Origin: CAYWCV01 sp964629885
GTDB taxonomy: Bacteria; Bacteroidota; Rhodothermia; Balneolales; CAYWCV01
Assembly: GCA_964629885.1 (NCBI GenBank)
Contig: CAZVRJ010000038.1
Coordinates: 1-25,434, forward strand
Direction: 5' to 3'
DNA length: 25,434 bases
Below are positions 14,797 to 22,871 of this stretch, one piece after another (positions within the stretch are counted from its first letter, which is position 1; every line of letters begins with the position of its first letter). The position numbers and the translations under genes are program-made. The notes beneath the pieces were generated by a model. That model was not told where the DNA came from. It saw only the letters and a program-made list of their open reading frames with translations, and did not search any database.

Positions 14797-15987
14797 ATGC
14801 CAATGAAAAATCTGACACTCAACGTTATCGTCCCTCTAATTTTTCTTTCCTGTGGCAACAAAAGTACGAGTCAGGATAAGAGTGAATTAAAGGCTTTTGA
14901 GTCCACCCATGTTTCAGAAACTGTGGGGAATACTGCAAGCGACAGCGCCACACAAAGTGGTAAAGTAATTACGATTGCAGAATTGCATAATCCACGGGCT
15001 GCACACACAGCAACTTTAATATACGATGGAACAGTATTGATTAGTGGTGGTTTTGTTGGAGGTAGCAGTAATAGTTTATCAAGTGTTGAAATTTTCGACC
15101 CATTATCTAAAACGTTCACACAAATTAGCCCTTTAACTACGCCTCGATTTGACCATTCTGCAACGCTTCTACCGAATGGGAAAGTTTTAATTGCCGGTGG
15201 TTACAACGGTAGCTCTCTGGCAACTACAGAAATATATGACCCCGAGTTAAGATCATTTTCACAGGGTCCGAGCATGATCACGGCCAGATATGGACATACT
15301 GCAACTCCTCTAAATGACGGTAGAATTCTATTCGTTGGTGGTGTTGGAACGGGTTGGACGTTCTTGTCCTCTGCAGAAATATTCGATATTGAGACAAATA
15401 GGTTTATTGCAGTTAAACCTATGTCGGAGGCTCGTGAATCACACACAGCAACACTTTTAAAAAATGGAAATGTTCTGATAATTGGAGGACATAGAGACAG
15501 AAGAGAGAATTTGATTGTCTATACCAGTACTGAAATTTTCGACACTAAATCGAATCAATTCTCAGCAGCTGGGAATTTGCAAATCCCCCGACATAAACAT
15601 GACGCTGTGTTGCTTTCAAATGGTAACGTATTGGTAATTGGTGGTGCTGACAGGCGGGATTCACTCTATTCCTCGGCAGAATTATACGATCCCAATACTC
15701 AACTATTCACCGCATTACCCGACATGAATTATCCCCGTTTCAAACATAAGAACACGAGTATCTTATTGCCCGACAATAACGTACTAATTGGGGGTGGATC
15801 CGATAAAGCAGAGGTTTACAATTTCAATACAGGTAAATTTACTACGATAGAGGGCGACTTGGGTGTAACTCGTTATTTTTCTACTTCGACACTTCTTAAT
15901 AGTGGTGAAGTCCTGATAACAGGTGGTTATGATGAACATATTTCGGGTATCAAGAAATCGAGTCTTTTTGTAATTCGAGAACCATAA
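14797..15987 (+). CDS. Kelch-repeat beta-propeller lipoprotein
   Basis: Lipoprotein signal: hydrophobic stretch ending LIFLSCGNK, with the lipobox Cys at residue 19, so it is probably anchored to a membrane facing the periplasm or surface. A Ser/Thr/Lys-rich linker (about 20-60) leads to six or seven kelch-type blades of about 50 residues (about 62-390). Each has the pattern R-x-x-HTATLL-x-x-G-x-VLI-x-GG followed by SSAEIYDP and FT/FS, giving a beta-propeller. Kelch propellers usually bind proteins or carbohydrates; there are no galactose-oxidase-type copper residues that I can identify. MPMKN at 14797 or the Met two codons later could start it. Adjacent genes give no clear context. Lower G+C than neighbouring core genes suggests an accessory origin. 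Confidence 0.88.
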   Translation: MPMKNLTLNVIVPLIFLSCGNKSTSQDKSELKAFESTHVSETVGNTASDSATQSGKVITIAELHNPRAAHTATLIYDGTVLISGGFVGGSSNSLSSVEIFDPLSKTFTQISPLTTPRFDHSATLLPNGKVLIAGGYNGSSLATTEIYDPELRSFSQGPSMITARYGHTATPLNDGRILFVGGVGTGWTFLSSAEIFDIETNRFIAVKPMSEARESHTATLLKNGNVLIIGGHRDRRENLIVYTSTEIFDTKSNQFSAAGNLQIPRHKHDAVLLSNGNVLVIGGADRRDSLYSSAELYDPNTQLFTALPDMNYPRFKHKNTSILLPDNNVLIGGGSDKAEVYNFNTGKFTTIEGDLGVTRYFSTSTLLNSGEVLITGGYDEHISGIKKSSLFVIREP

Positions 15988-16062
15988 TTCTGTCAGCGAT
16001 CGACAACATTGCCACCCACCTGATTTTTATATCGTTGTAACCATATCATTCGCTTCGTTTTC

Positions 16063-16091
16063 TTGGTCTATTGCCTCTAGATCGGTACATT
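16063..16091 (+). promoter_or_regulatory. Possible promoter for the interrupted sensor kinase
   Basis: TTGGTC (16063-16068), 17-base spacer, TACATT (16086-16091), about 80 bases before the likely ATG at 16170. Only a moderate match. Confidence 0.3.
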
Positions 16092-16169
16092 GAATAACAC
16101 ACTAAGAACAAGCACGACTCCGCGGCTGACAGCCGAAAAAAATTGAGAGAGTTCAGGGGTCTCCTACAT

Positions 16170-17183
16170 ATGTCGTTAAAAGTTCGCCTATTACTTATAG
16201 TGCTTTTAGCTATATGTCGACCAACCAACATAGTTGCTCAGCAATATATTGTAGGCGGCGACTCTGATTACGCCCCTTTCACGTTTATCGACAAAACAGG
16301 CAAGCCAAGCGGATTGGAAATCGAGGTCATAGAAGCAATTGCCGAAATAAGCGGTTTAAATTTGACCTTCAACCTTAGTAGCTGGGATACCGCTCTGTCC
16401 AATTTTCGCGCAGGTAAGACAGACATTATCGTTGGTATCATATTTTCTGAGGAAAGGGCTGAGTTCCTCGATTTCACCATCCCCATCCACACAGAATACT
16501 ATTCCATCTTTATTCGAAAGGATTTACCGCTCGACGATTTGGCCAGCCTGTACGACTACAAACTCGTGGTCATGGAAATGGATATATCAATCGATAAATA
16601 CCTTATTCCTATGGGGCTATATAAAGACTATATAGTGGCAAAATCAATACCAGAGGCACTTTCGGCAATAGAATTGGGACGAGCAGACTATGTGGTTGCC
16701 CCTTATTTGCTTGGCTTGAATGAGATAAACAAGAATAAATATCAAAATATTGACATAAAAGGCCCGTCAATAATTCCAAGTATTTATACCATTGCGGTAC
16801 AAAAAGGAAATACTCAACTACTTGACATATTGAATGCTGGGATCATGGAATTGCGGAGAAGTGGTAAGCTTACAGAAATTCAAGAAAAATGGAAGGTTTA
16901 TGAAGAGGATGAATATCAGTATAGGCAGTTAGTCCAATACATTGCTATTGGAATCATAATTGCTATGGTCCTATTCGTTCTGGGAATTGTATGGGTATGG
17001 TTGCTAAGAATACAGATTAGAAAAAAAACGGAAAGCATCAACCAAAAGAATCTTGAATTACAAAAGAGTGAAGAAAAATTCAGACTTATTACTGAAAATT
17101 CGAGCGACATCATATGGCACTTAGACAGTAATTTTTTTCTGACTTATATAAGTCCGGCAGACGAGAGGATAAGAGGTTTTTAA
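16170..17183 (+). CDS. Sensor histidine kinase, N-terminal part (SBP_bac_3, TM, start of PAS), ended by in-frame TAA
   Basis: First part of a membrane sensor. Signal peptide (about 1-24), then a solute-binding domain of SBP_bac_3 type (about 25-250; YIVGGDSDYAPFTFID, GLEIEVIEAIAEISGL, AGKTDIIVGIIFSEERAEFLDFT), one membrane helix (about 262-285), a short coiled coil, and the first third of a PAS domain (EKFRLITENSSDIIWHLDS). Such proteins sense periplasmic ligands, often amino acids. The product (337 residues) stops at TAA 17181-17183. The same frame continues without a shift into the next open frame and completes the PAS domain, so this and the 17241 frame are one gene of about 665 codons cut by one nonsense codon. 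ATG 16170 is preferred to an upstream TTG because it begins a good signal peptide. Confidence 0.85.
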   Translation: MSLKVRLLLIVLLAICRPTNIVAQQYIVGGDSDYAPFTFIDKTGKPSGLEIEVIEAIAEISGLNLTFNLSSWDTALSNFRAGKTDIIVGIIFSEERAEFLDFTIPIHTEYYSIFIRKDLPLDDLASLYDYKLVVMEMDISIDKYLIPMGLYKDYIVAKSIPEALSAIELGRADYVVAPYLLGLNEINKNKYQNIDIKGPSIIPSIYTIAVQKGNTQLLDILNAGIMELRRSGKLTEIQEKWKVYEEDEYQYRQLVQYIAIGIIIAMVLFVLGIVWVWLLRIQIRKKTESINQKNLELQKSEEKFRLITENSSDIIWHLDSNFFLTYISPADERIRGF

Positions 17184-17240
17184 AAGGAGGAAGTCCTTGG
17201 CAAATCACTTTTCTCCATTCTAAAGCCAGAGGGTATCGAA

Positions 17241-18167
17241 ATGCTGAAGGATGCGAATAAGAAACGTATGTTCGAACTGAGCAAGGGCATCAGATCTGCT
17301 CCCGTCATTTATGAGTTGGAAGAATTATGCAAGGATGGCGGCTGGGTCTGGGTTGAAGCCACTGCAACGGCATTTTACGACGAGGACGGCAAAATATCTG
17401 GTTACCATGGAGTTTCGAGGGATATTTCGGAACGAAAGAAAGCAGAACTGCTGCTTAAAGAGCGAGAAAGTCAGTTAAGAGAACTCATTGCCACGAAAGA
17501 CAAGCTCTTCTCGATCATTGCCCATGACTTGCGTAGCCCGTTCAATGCCATCTTGGGGCTATCCGAGCTGTTAATTGAAAACACCAACGACCTAGAAGTT
17601 GCCCAATCGGAAGAGTATCTGGGGATGATTAATTCATCGGCCAGGAACACCCTGAGCTTGCTCGACAACTTGCTGGCATGGGCTAGGTCGCAAACGGGCA
17701 GAAATATTTTCAATCCGGAAAGAACGAACCTGCATACCATTATCAATGAAATATTGGAGGTCTCAAAATCCGTTGCGAAAATCAAAAACATATCGATCAA
17801 CTACGTTCACGCAGGTGAAATAGAAGTGCATGCAGATGTAAACATGCTAAAAACAATCTTGCGAAACCTTATTTCAAATGCGATTAAGTACACAAATGAA
17901 AATGGGGAGGTAGCTATATCGGCAGCTCAAAATGAGGCGAACGTAATTATTACAGTCTCAGATAATGGTGTGGGCATGAGCGAGGATACCCGATTTAAAA
18001 TTTTTGATGTCTATACCAGTATCACAACCACAGGAACAGCTAACGAAAAAGGTTCCGGGTTAGGTTTGGTGCTTTGTAAAGAGTTTGTGGATCAACACGG
18101 TGGTGAAATAGAGGTACAAAGTGAGCCTGGAAAGGGAAGCACATTTATTGTATCCTTGCCTATTTGA
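17241..18167 (+). CDS. Sensor histidine kinase, C-terminal part (rest of PAS/PAC, HisKA, HATPase)
   Basis: Continuation, in the same frame, of the gene stopped at 17181-17183. Codons 17184-17240 directly after the stop read KEEVLGKSLFSILKPEGIE, the expected middle of the PAS domain. From 17241: PAS/PAC end (GWVWVEATATAFYDEDGKISGYHGVSRDISERK), coiled linker, HisKA with phosphoacceptor His95 in IIAHDLRSPFNAILGLSELL, then HATPase with NLISNAIKYTNENG, VSDNGVGMSEDT, GSGLGLVLCKEFVDQHGG. All catalytic boxes are intact. ATG 17241 is the first Met after the stop. If expressed alone it would be a soluble, sensorless kinase with a truncated PAS. No response regulator lies next to it, and no receiver is fused. 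Confidence 0.85.
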   Translation: MLKDANKKRMFELSKGIRSAPVIYELEELCKDGGWVWVEATATAFYDEDGKISGYHGVSRDISERKKAELLLKERESQLRELIATKDKLFSIIAHDLRSPFNAILGLSELLIENTNDLEVAQSEEYLGMINSSARNTLSLLDNLLAWARSQTGRNIFNPERTNLHTIINEILEVSKSVAKIKNISINYVHAGEIEVHADVNMLKTILRNLISNAIKYTNENGEVAISAAQNEANVIITVSDNGVGMSEDTRFKIFDVYTSITTTGTANEKGSGLGLVLCKEFVDQHGGEIEVQSEPGKGSTFIVSLPI

Positions 18168-18386
18168 GATCTCTAAAATGGTGAAATATCTATGGGTCCC
18201 TACTTCCGTGATCTTTTTGACTACAACCATGAAGTCAATGCAAGACTGTCCAGTCCATTGTTCACGACAAATTTTGTATACACATAACATTATTGGACGA
18301 CCTATATTAGTTTTAGCGTTCAAGGTAGGTATGCAATTACAAACCGACACTTCTGTAATCCACTTAATATCAAATAGAGGTATTGT

Positions 18387-18779
18387 ATGTCAACAACTGT
18401 GAAAAACCCGTTCACGTGGGTCGAAATTTACGTGGAGGATATGGACAGGGCCCGCAAATTCTACGAAACTGTGCTCAACATCGAAATGATACCCATGCAG
18501 ACACCGGGAGACTTCGGCGACCTGGAGATGGTGAGCTTCCCTGGAGCTATGGAGCTGCCCAACATCAGTGGCGCCTTGTGCAAGACGAGCGAAATGAAGC
18601 CAGGCACTGGCGGCACGCTGGTCTACTTTGCATGCGACGATTGTGTAGTCGAGTCCTCAAGGGTCGAGGGGGCCGGTGGACAGCTGCTACAGCCGAAGAT
18701 GCCGATTGGTGAGCATGGATTCGTAGCCGTTGCGATAGATACGGAAGGAAACACCATTGGGTTTCATTCAATGACATGA
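18387..18779 (+). CDS. VOC-superfamily (glyoxalase/bleomycin-resistance-like) protein
   Basis: Small cytoplasmic protein of 130 residues with two beta-alpha-beta-beta-beta modules. Module 1 (about 8-60) begins TWVEIYVEDMDRARKFYETVLNIE. Module 2 (about 72-128) has GTLVYFACDDCVVESSRVEGAGGQLLQPKMPIGEHGFVAVAIDTEGNTIGFHS, the usual ending for the PhnB/YdcJ-type VOC group. Metal-binding His residues of true glyoxalase I are not evident at the first site (Glu in EIYV could serve), so activity cannot be assigned. No Shine-Dalgarno. The stop is followed after four bases by a DUF2200 fragment on the same strand. Confidence 0.9.
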   Translation: MSTTVKNPFTWVEIYVEDMDRARKFYETVLNIEMIPMQTPGDFGDLEMVSFPGAMELPNISGALCKTSEMKPGTGGTLVYFACDDCVVESSRVEGAGGQLLQPKMPIGEHGFVAVAIDTEGNTIGFHSMT

Positions 18780-18783
18780 TGAC

Positions 18784-19002
18784 CGGAAAATCCAGCAGCT
18801 GATCGACGAAAAAGCAACCTTCGAAACATTCTTCGACCAAGCGTCTCTGCATGTGAATGCCCATTTGATCATCGGTATGATTTGCGGTTACCGAATCGAG
18901 GAGATCGACAACACGCTCACGCGCCACGTTCGCTACCTCGACAAACTGGTCGATGAGTTGGCCAAAGGCAAGAAGATGGAGAAGATTTTAAGATCAGCAT
19001 AA
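18784..19002 (+). pseudogene. Truncated DUF2200 protein (C-terminal part only)
   Basis: The 72-codon frame reads RKIQQLIDEKATFETFFDQA and ends with VRYLDKLVDELAKGKKMEKI plus five residues and TAA. This is the conserved second half of DUF2200 proteins (about 115-120 residues), with ICGYRIEEI in the middle. The first 45 or so residues and any in-frame ATG at the right place are missing: the frame is closed upstream by the stop at 18772-18774, inside the end of the VOC gene. A very short product from ATG 18882 is conceivable but unlikely to fold. Confidence 0.8.
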
Positions 19003-19072
19003 AGCAGCAATATCAGCTCAACGAAGTGAATTTTACCTGTATCAACTTCCGATAAATGAGGGTTCCACAATA

Positions 19073-19498
19073 ATGGGCGAAATCAAGACAAAACAAACCA
19101 ACGCAAACGTAAACGAGTTCATCAACACGTTCGCCGACACGGAACAGAAGAAAAAAGACAGCTTCGAGCTCCTTAAGCTGATGCAGGACGTGTCAGGCTT
19201 CGAACCCAAGATGTGGGGACCATCCATTATCGGATTTGGACAGTACCATTATAAGTCCGACCGCAGCAGCCAGGAGGGCGACTGGCCCCTGATCGGATTC
19301 TCGCCTCGAAAGGCGGCCATATCGCTGTATGTGTACTCGGGCTGCGCCGGGCAGGACGAACTGCTAAAGGAACTGGGCAAGTTCAAGATGGGGAAGGCAT
19401 GTATCTATGTGAAAAAAATCTCTGATATAAACACGGATGCACTAAAGAAGCTGATCTCTTCAACCATTGTTCATCTTCAGTCCAGACAGAGTCTCTGA
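19073..19498 (+). CDS. DUF1801 domain protein
   Basis: A 141-residue cytoplasmic protein of the DUF1801 (YdhG-like) family. Marks are KDSFELLKLMQDVSGFEPKMWGPSIIGFGQYHYKS (about 29-63), WPLIGFSPRKAAISLYVYSG, and LGKFKMGKACIYVKKISDINTDALKKLI, where the Gly-Lys-x-Cys-Ile-Tyr element is typical. The fold is a small alpha/beta domain with unknown biochemical role. The N-terminal KTKQTNANVNEFI is normal for the family. No strong RBS; the ATG is preceded by A-rich sequence. Nearby VOC, DUF2200 and DUF1801 genes resemble the scattered small accessory genes often seen together, but no operon is proved. Confidence 0.92.
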   Translation: MGEIKTKQTNANVNEFINTFADTEQKKKDSFELLKLMQDVSGFEPKMWGPSIIGFGQYHYKSDRSSQEGDWPLIGFSPRKAAISLYVYSGCAGQDELLKELGKFKMGKACIYVKKISDINTDALKKLISSTIVHLQSRQSL

Positions 19499-19665
19499 AT
19501 AAATCAAAGCCACAGATAGCGCAATTATCAAGGATCTGATAAGTGCTGGCTGACGACCACAGTAGTTGCCACACAGGAACATGTGCGTCCTATTCGGGTA
19601 CTTATAGTTAACTGTTATTTGAAATTAGGGGGCGAATAGTATTCGTTTATAGGAATCATGTAATT

Positions 19666-21924
19666 ATGAAGCTAGCATATATCGGCACATATCCACCGCG
19701 GCAATGCGGTATTGGTACATTTACGCAGAACTTGTACAATTCGATGATAACGGATCCAGATTCGTCGGATGATCCAGTTGAGGGTTACATTGTTGCCATT
19801 AATGATAACGACCTGACCTACAAGTATCCTGACGAGGTTAAGCTAACCATCAAGCAAGATTATCAACAAGACTACCTAGAAGCAGTAAAAACGATCAATC
19901 TCAGTGGTGCTGACCTCTGTATTCTCGAACATGAATTTGGAATTTATGGCGGACAAAACGGCATCTACATCCTTCCCTTGCTCTACCGTCTTGAAATGCC
20001 CTTTGTTGTTACTCTTCACACAATTTTAAGGGAGCCTTCCTACAACGAAAAAGCAGTGTTGCAGGAAATCTGCAAAATGGCGAGCAAAGTGGTCGTCATG
20101 AGCCATAAGGCAGTCGAATTCCTTGTAGATATATATAATGTTGATAGAAATAAAATCGCCTACATCGAACATGGTGTTCCCGATATTCAGTTTTCTCAGG
20201 AACAAACCAAGAAGGAGTTTAACCTCGGGAAAAAGAAACTGTTACTAACGTTTGGAATTCTAGGCCGAAATAAAGGCATCGAAACGGTCATAAACGCGTT
20301 GCCGAAAGTAATCGAGAAACATCCCGACGCATTATATGTGGTGTTGGGTAAAACGCACCCCAATGTACTGCGCCACTCTGGCGAGGAGTACAGAAACTCG
20401 CTTCTGCTTCTTACAAAGAAGCTCAATCTTAGCGATCACGTTGTTTTCATAAACGAGTTTATAGATCAGAGAGAGTTAGTTAAATACCTATCCGCATCAG
20501 ACATCTACATAACACCTTATCTGAATGAGGCGCAAATAACCAGTGGAACCCTATCCTATGCCATCGGTGTAGGCTCGGCTGTGATTTCAACGCCCTTCTG
20601 GCATGCAGTTGAATTGCTGGACGAAGGAAGAGGCATACTCTTTAACTTCAACGACTCCGAGCAACTATCTCAGATTCTAATGGATTTGTTAGACAATCCC
20701 GATGAGCTGAAAAAGCTTCGGGAAAAAGCTCACGACTACGGCAGAACCATAACATGGCCGAAATCGGGTGGTAAATACAATGAGCTTATAAGGCAAATAC
20801 TTGAGACTAAACCCGAAATAGTTGCTAAGAAGGAAGCCACCATCGATCCGATTGTTCTCCCACCTTTTTCGTTGGACCATATTAAACGGTTAACCGACGA
20901 TACGGGAATTATCCAGCATGCAAAGTTTGGTATCCCAAACCTTAAAGAGGGTTACTGTCTGGACGACAACTCCAGAGCACTGCTGTTGGTACTGATGACC
21001 TACCAGCAAAAAAAGGATTTGCAAGCACTTAACTTGGCGCCGATTTATCTGAGCTATATTCACTACATGCAAAACAAAGACGGCACATTCAAGAATTTCC
21101 TGAGTTTCAGCAGGGTTTTCCTAGATGAAGTGGGCTCTGAAGACTCGTTTGGACGGACTATCTGGGCTTTGGGGTACCTGTTGAACAATCCGCCCAACGA
21201 TTCATACTACCAGACAGCAAAATTGATTTTCATGAATGCGGCACCAAACTTCGAGAAACTACAATCTATCAGGAGCGTGGCAAACGTCATGCTAGGTGTG
21301 AGCTACTACCTTAGGAGCAATCCGTCGGATGAATACATTATGGGCATCTTGGGCAAGCTCACCGATAAGCTGATGAGACATTACGAGGACAACAGGACCA
21401 CAGCCTGGAAGTGGTTCGAATCGTTGCTGGCCTACGATAATGGCATTCTACCTCTCGCCCTATTGCATGCCGCTCAGTTGCTTGATGACGATAAAGTGAC
21501 GGAAGTTGCTTTAGAGACGACCAACTTCCTGACGGAAACGGTTCTTAAAGACGGATATCTCTCCATTATCGGCAATGAAAACTGGCACAAAAAGGACGGC
21601 GAGCGCTCGATGTATGCCCAGCAACCGGTAGATGCCCTAGCCATGGTGTTGATGTACCGAGAGGCGTTTGAATTGACCAAAGACAGGGAATTCCTTGCAA
21701 AACTCTACTCCAGTTTCATGTGGTTCCTTGGTGAAAACGACCTCCGGATGACGCTGTTCGACTTTGAGACCAACGGATGCTGCGACGGAATTGAAAGCTA
21801 CGGCGTAAACAGAAACCAGGGTGCTGAGAGCTCGTTAGCATACTTGATATCCTATTTGGTTGTCCTCGAGGCATTTGAGGCTTTCGAACAAAAGGATATG
21901 GTACTGGAGCACGCGGTGCACTAA
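19666..21924 (+). CDS. GT4 glycosyltransferase fused to a six-hairpin-glycosidase-like domain
   Basis: First gene of a four-gene operon. Residues about 1-390 are a GT-B, family-4 transferase: KLAYIGTYPPRQCGIGTF at the start, ILEHEFGIYGGQNG, VVTLHTIL, YIEHGVPD, LLTFGILGRNKGIETVI, and the acceptor-loop PYLNEAQITSGTLSYAIGVGSAVIS. In the usual E-x7-E pair the first Glu is Glu288, but the second position is Leu296. Residues about 405-745 form an all-helical region resembling (alpha/alpha)6 hairpin glycosidases or polysaccharide enzymes, with DDNSRALL, GSEDSFGRTIWALGYL, GERSMYAQQPVDALAMVL and NQGAESSLAYL. No signal peptide is seen, so it is cytoplasmic. Both halves together are found as one protein in other Bacteroidota, as I recall. 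The chemistry is not known from the sequence. Confidence 0.88.
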   Translation: MKLAYIGTYPPRQCGIGTFTQNLYNSMITDPDSSDDPVEGYIVAINDNDLTYKYPDEVKLTIKQDYQQDYLEAVKTINLSGADLCILEHEFGIYGGQNGIYILPLLYRLEMPFVVTLHTILREPSYNEKAVLQEICKMASKVVVMSHKAVEFLVDIYNVDRNKIAYIEHGVPDIQFSQEQTKKEFNLGKKKLLLTFGILGRNKGIETVINALPKVIEKHPDALYVVLGKTHPNVLRHSGEEYRNSLLLLTKKLNLSDHVVFINEFIDQRELVKYLSASDIYITPYLNEAQITSGTLSYAIGVGSAVISTPFWHAVELLDEGRGILFNFNDSEQLSQILMDLLDNPDELKKLREKAHDYGRTITWPKSGGKYNELIRQILETKPEIVAKKEATIDPIVLPPFSLDHIKRLTDDTGIIQHAKFGIPNLKEGYCLDDNSRALLLVLMTYQQKKDLQALNLAPIYLSYIHYMQNKDGTFKNFLSFSRVFLDEVGSEDSFGRTIWALGYLLNNPPNDSYYQTAKLIFMNAAPNFEKLQSIRSVANVMLGVSYYLRSNPSDEYIMGILGKLTDKLMRHYEDNRTTAWKWFESLLAYDNGILPLALLHAAQLLDDDKVTEVALETTNFLTETVLKDGYLSIIGNENWHKKDGERSMYAQQPVDALAMVLMYREAFELTKDREFLAKLYSSFMWFLGENDLRMTLFDFETNGCCDGIESYGVNRNQGAESSLAYLISYLVVLEAFEAFEQKDMVLEHAVH

Positions 21925-21943
21925 TCGGAGAAATCTGCAAAAT

Positions 21944-22870
21944 ATGTTGATCAAGAGATACGCACATAACCCAATCCTTACTAAGAAGGATATCCCCTAT
22001 CCAGTTGCCACTGTCCATAATGCTGGTGTAATTAAGCATGATGGCCGATACATTATGATATTTCGGTCGCATAAACGTAACGGCAGAAGCCTGCTCGGTA
22101 AGGCCGAAAGCGAGGACGGGTATCATTTCGTTGCGGATGACGAACCTTTCATGGTGCCGTCAACCGACGGAAATTTCAAGGATTATGAGGAATATGGGCT
22201 CGAAGATCCTCGGATCACATTCCTAGATGGTGAGTACTTGATCACCTACAGCGCGTACTCGCGTAATGGAGTAAGAATTGGTCTAGCTAAAACCACCGAT
22301 TTCAAGAGTGTTCAGAGGATATCTCTAATCACCCAAGCCGACTACCGAAACGTGGTCATCTTTCCGGAAACGTTTGGCGGCCTGTATGCACGCCTAGACC
22401 GGCCACATTCCGAAATTTCGCCCTGGTCGATATGGATATCATACTCTCACGACCTCATTTTTTGGGGTGAGTCCAAATTGATCATGAAACCGTGCCAGTA
22501 CCACTGGGACGAAATGAAGATCGGACCAGGAGCTCCACCGATAAAAACACCCCGTGGATGGCTACATATCTATCATGGCGTTTTTCCAACGATGGATGGT
22601 AGTGTTTACAGACTAGGTGTGGCATTGCACGATCTTAATGACCCATCAGTCATTATTGCTGTAGGCGACGACTGGATTCTACAGCCCGATGAACCCTACG
22701 AAATTACCGGATATGTCCACAATGTAGTCTTCTGCTGTGGTGCAGTTCCCGAAGATGACGGGAGCGTCAAAATATACTGGGGCGGAGCCGATTCGGTAAT
22801 GTGCGTAGGCACTGCAAATATCGAAGAACTAGTAGATCACTGTTTAAACAATTCTCGAGAAGCGCTATAG
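21944..22870 (+). CDS. GH130 family enzyme (mannoside phosphorylase-type)
   Basis: Five-bladed beta-propeller of glycoside hydrolase family 130, whose members split beta-mannosides, mostly by phosphorolysis to mannose-1-phosphate. Marks are NPILTKKDIPYPVATVHNAGVI at the N-terminus, FRSHKRNG, and the general-acid Asp88 in YGLEDPRIT. The phosphate-site region IGPGAPPIKTPRGWLHIYHGV keeps Lys and His, which favours phosphorylase over hydrolase, and VHNVVFCCG and IYWGGADSV complete it. At 308 residues it has standard size. The frame extends upstream to 21860, but the family start and the 19-base gap after the previous stop favour ATG 21944. One base separates its stop from the next ATG, so expression is coupled. 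No signal peptide. Confidence 0.92.
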   Translation: MLIKRYAHNPILTKKDIPYPVATVHNAGVIKHDGRYIMIFRSHKRNGRSLLGKAESEDGYHFVADDEPFMVPSTDGNFKDYEEYGLEDPRITFLDGEYLITYSAYSRNGVRIGLAKTTDFKSVQRISLITQADYRNVVIFPETFGGLYARLDRPHSEISPWSIWISYSHDLIFWGESKLIMKPCQYHWDEMKIGPGAPPIKTPRGWLHIYHGVFPTMDGSVYRLGVALHDLNDPSVIIAVGDDWILQPDEPYEITGYVHNVVFCCGAVPEDDGSVKIYWGGADSVMCVGTANIEELVDHCLNNSREAL

Positions 22871-22871
22871 T

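Noticed and set aside
16123..16135. CGGCTG-A-CAGCCG hairpin before the sensor kinase as terminator
   Set aside because: It is followed by an A-run on the plus strand, and on the minus strand the T-run precedes the stem, so it has the wrong polarity for an intrinsic terminator in either direction.
17184..17240. Frameshift between the two kinase halves
   Set aside because: Codon counting shows the same frame on both sides; the only lesion is the TAA codon.
18179..18402. Short frame between the sensor kinase and the VOC gene (begins MVKYLWVP)
   Set aside because: No family resemblance, runs into the VOC gene in another frame, no start signal; treated as non-coding.
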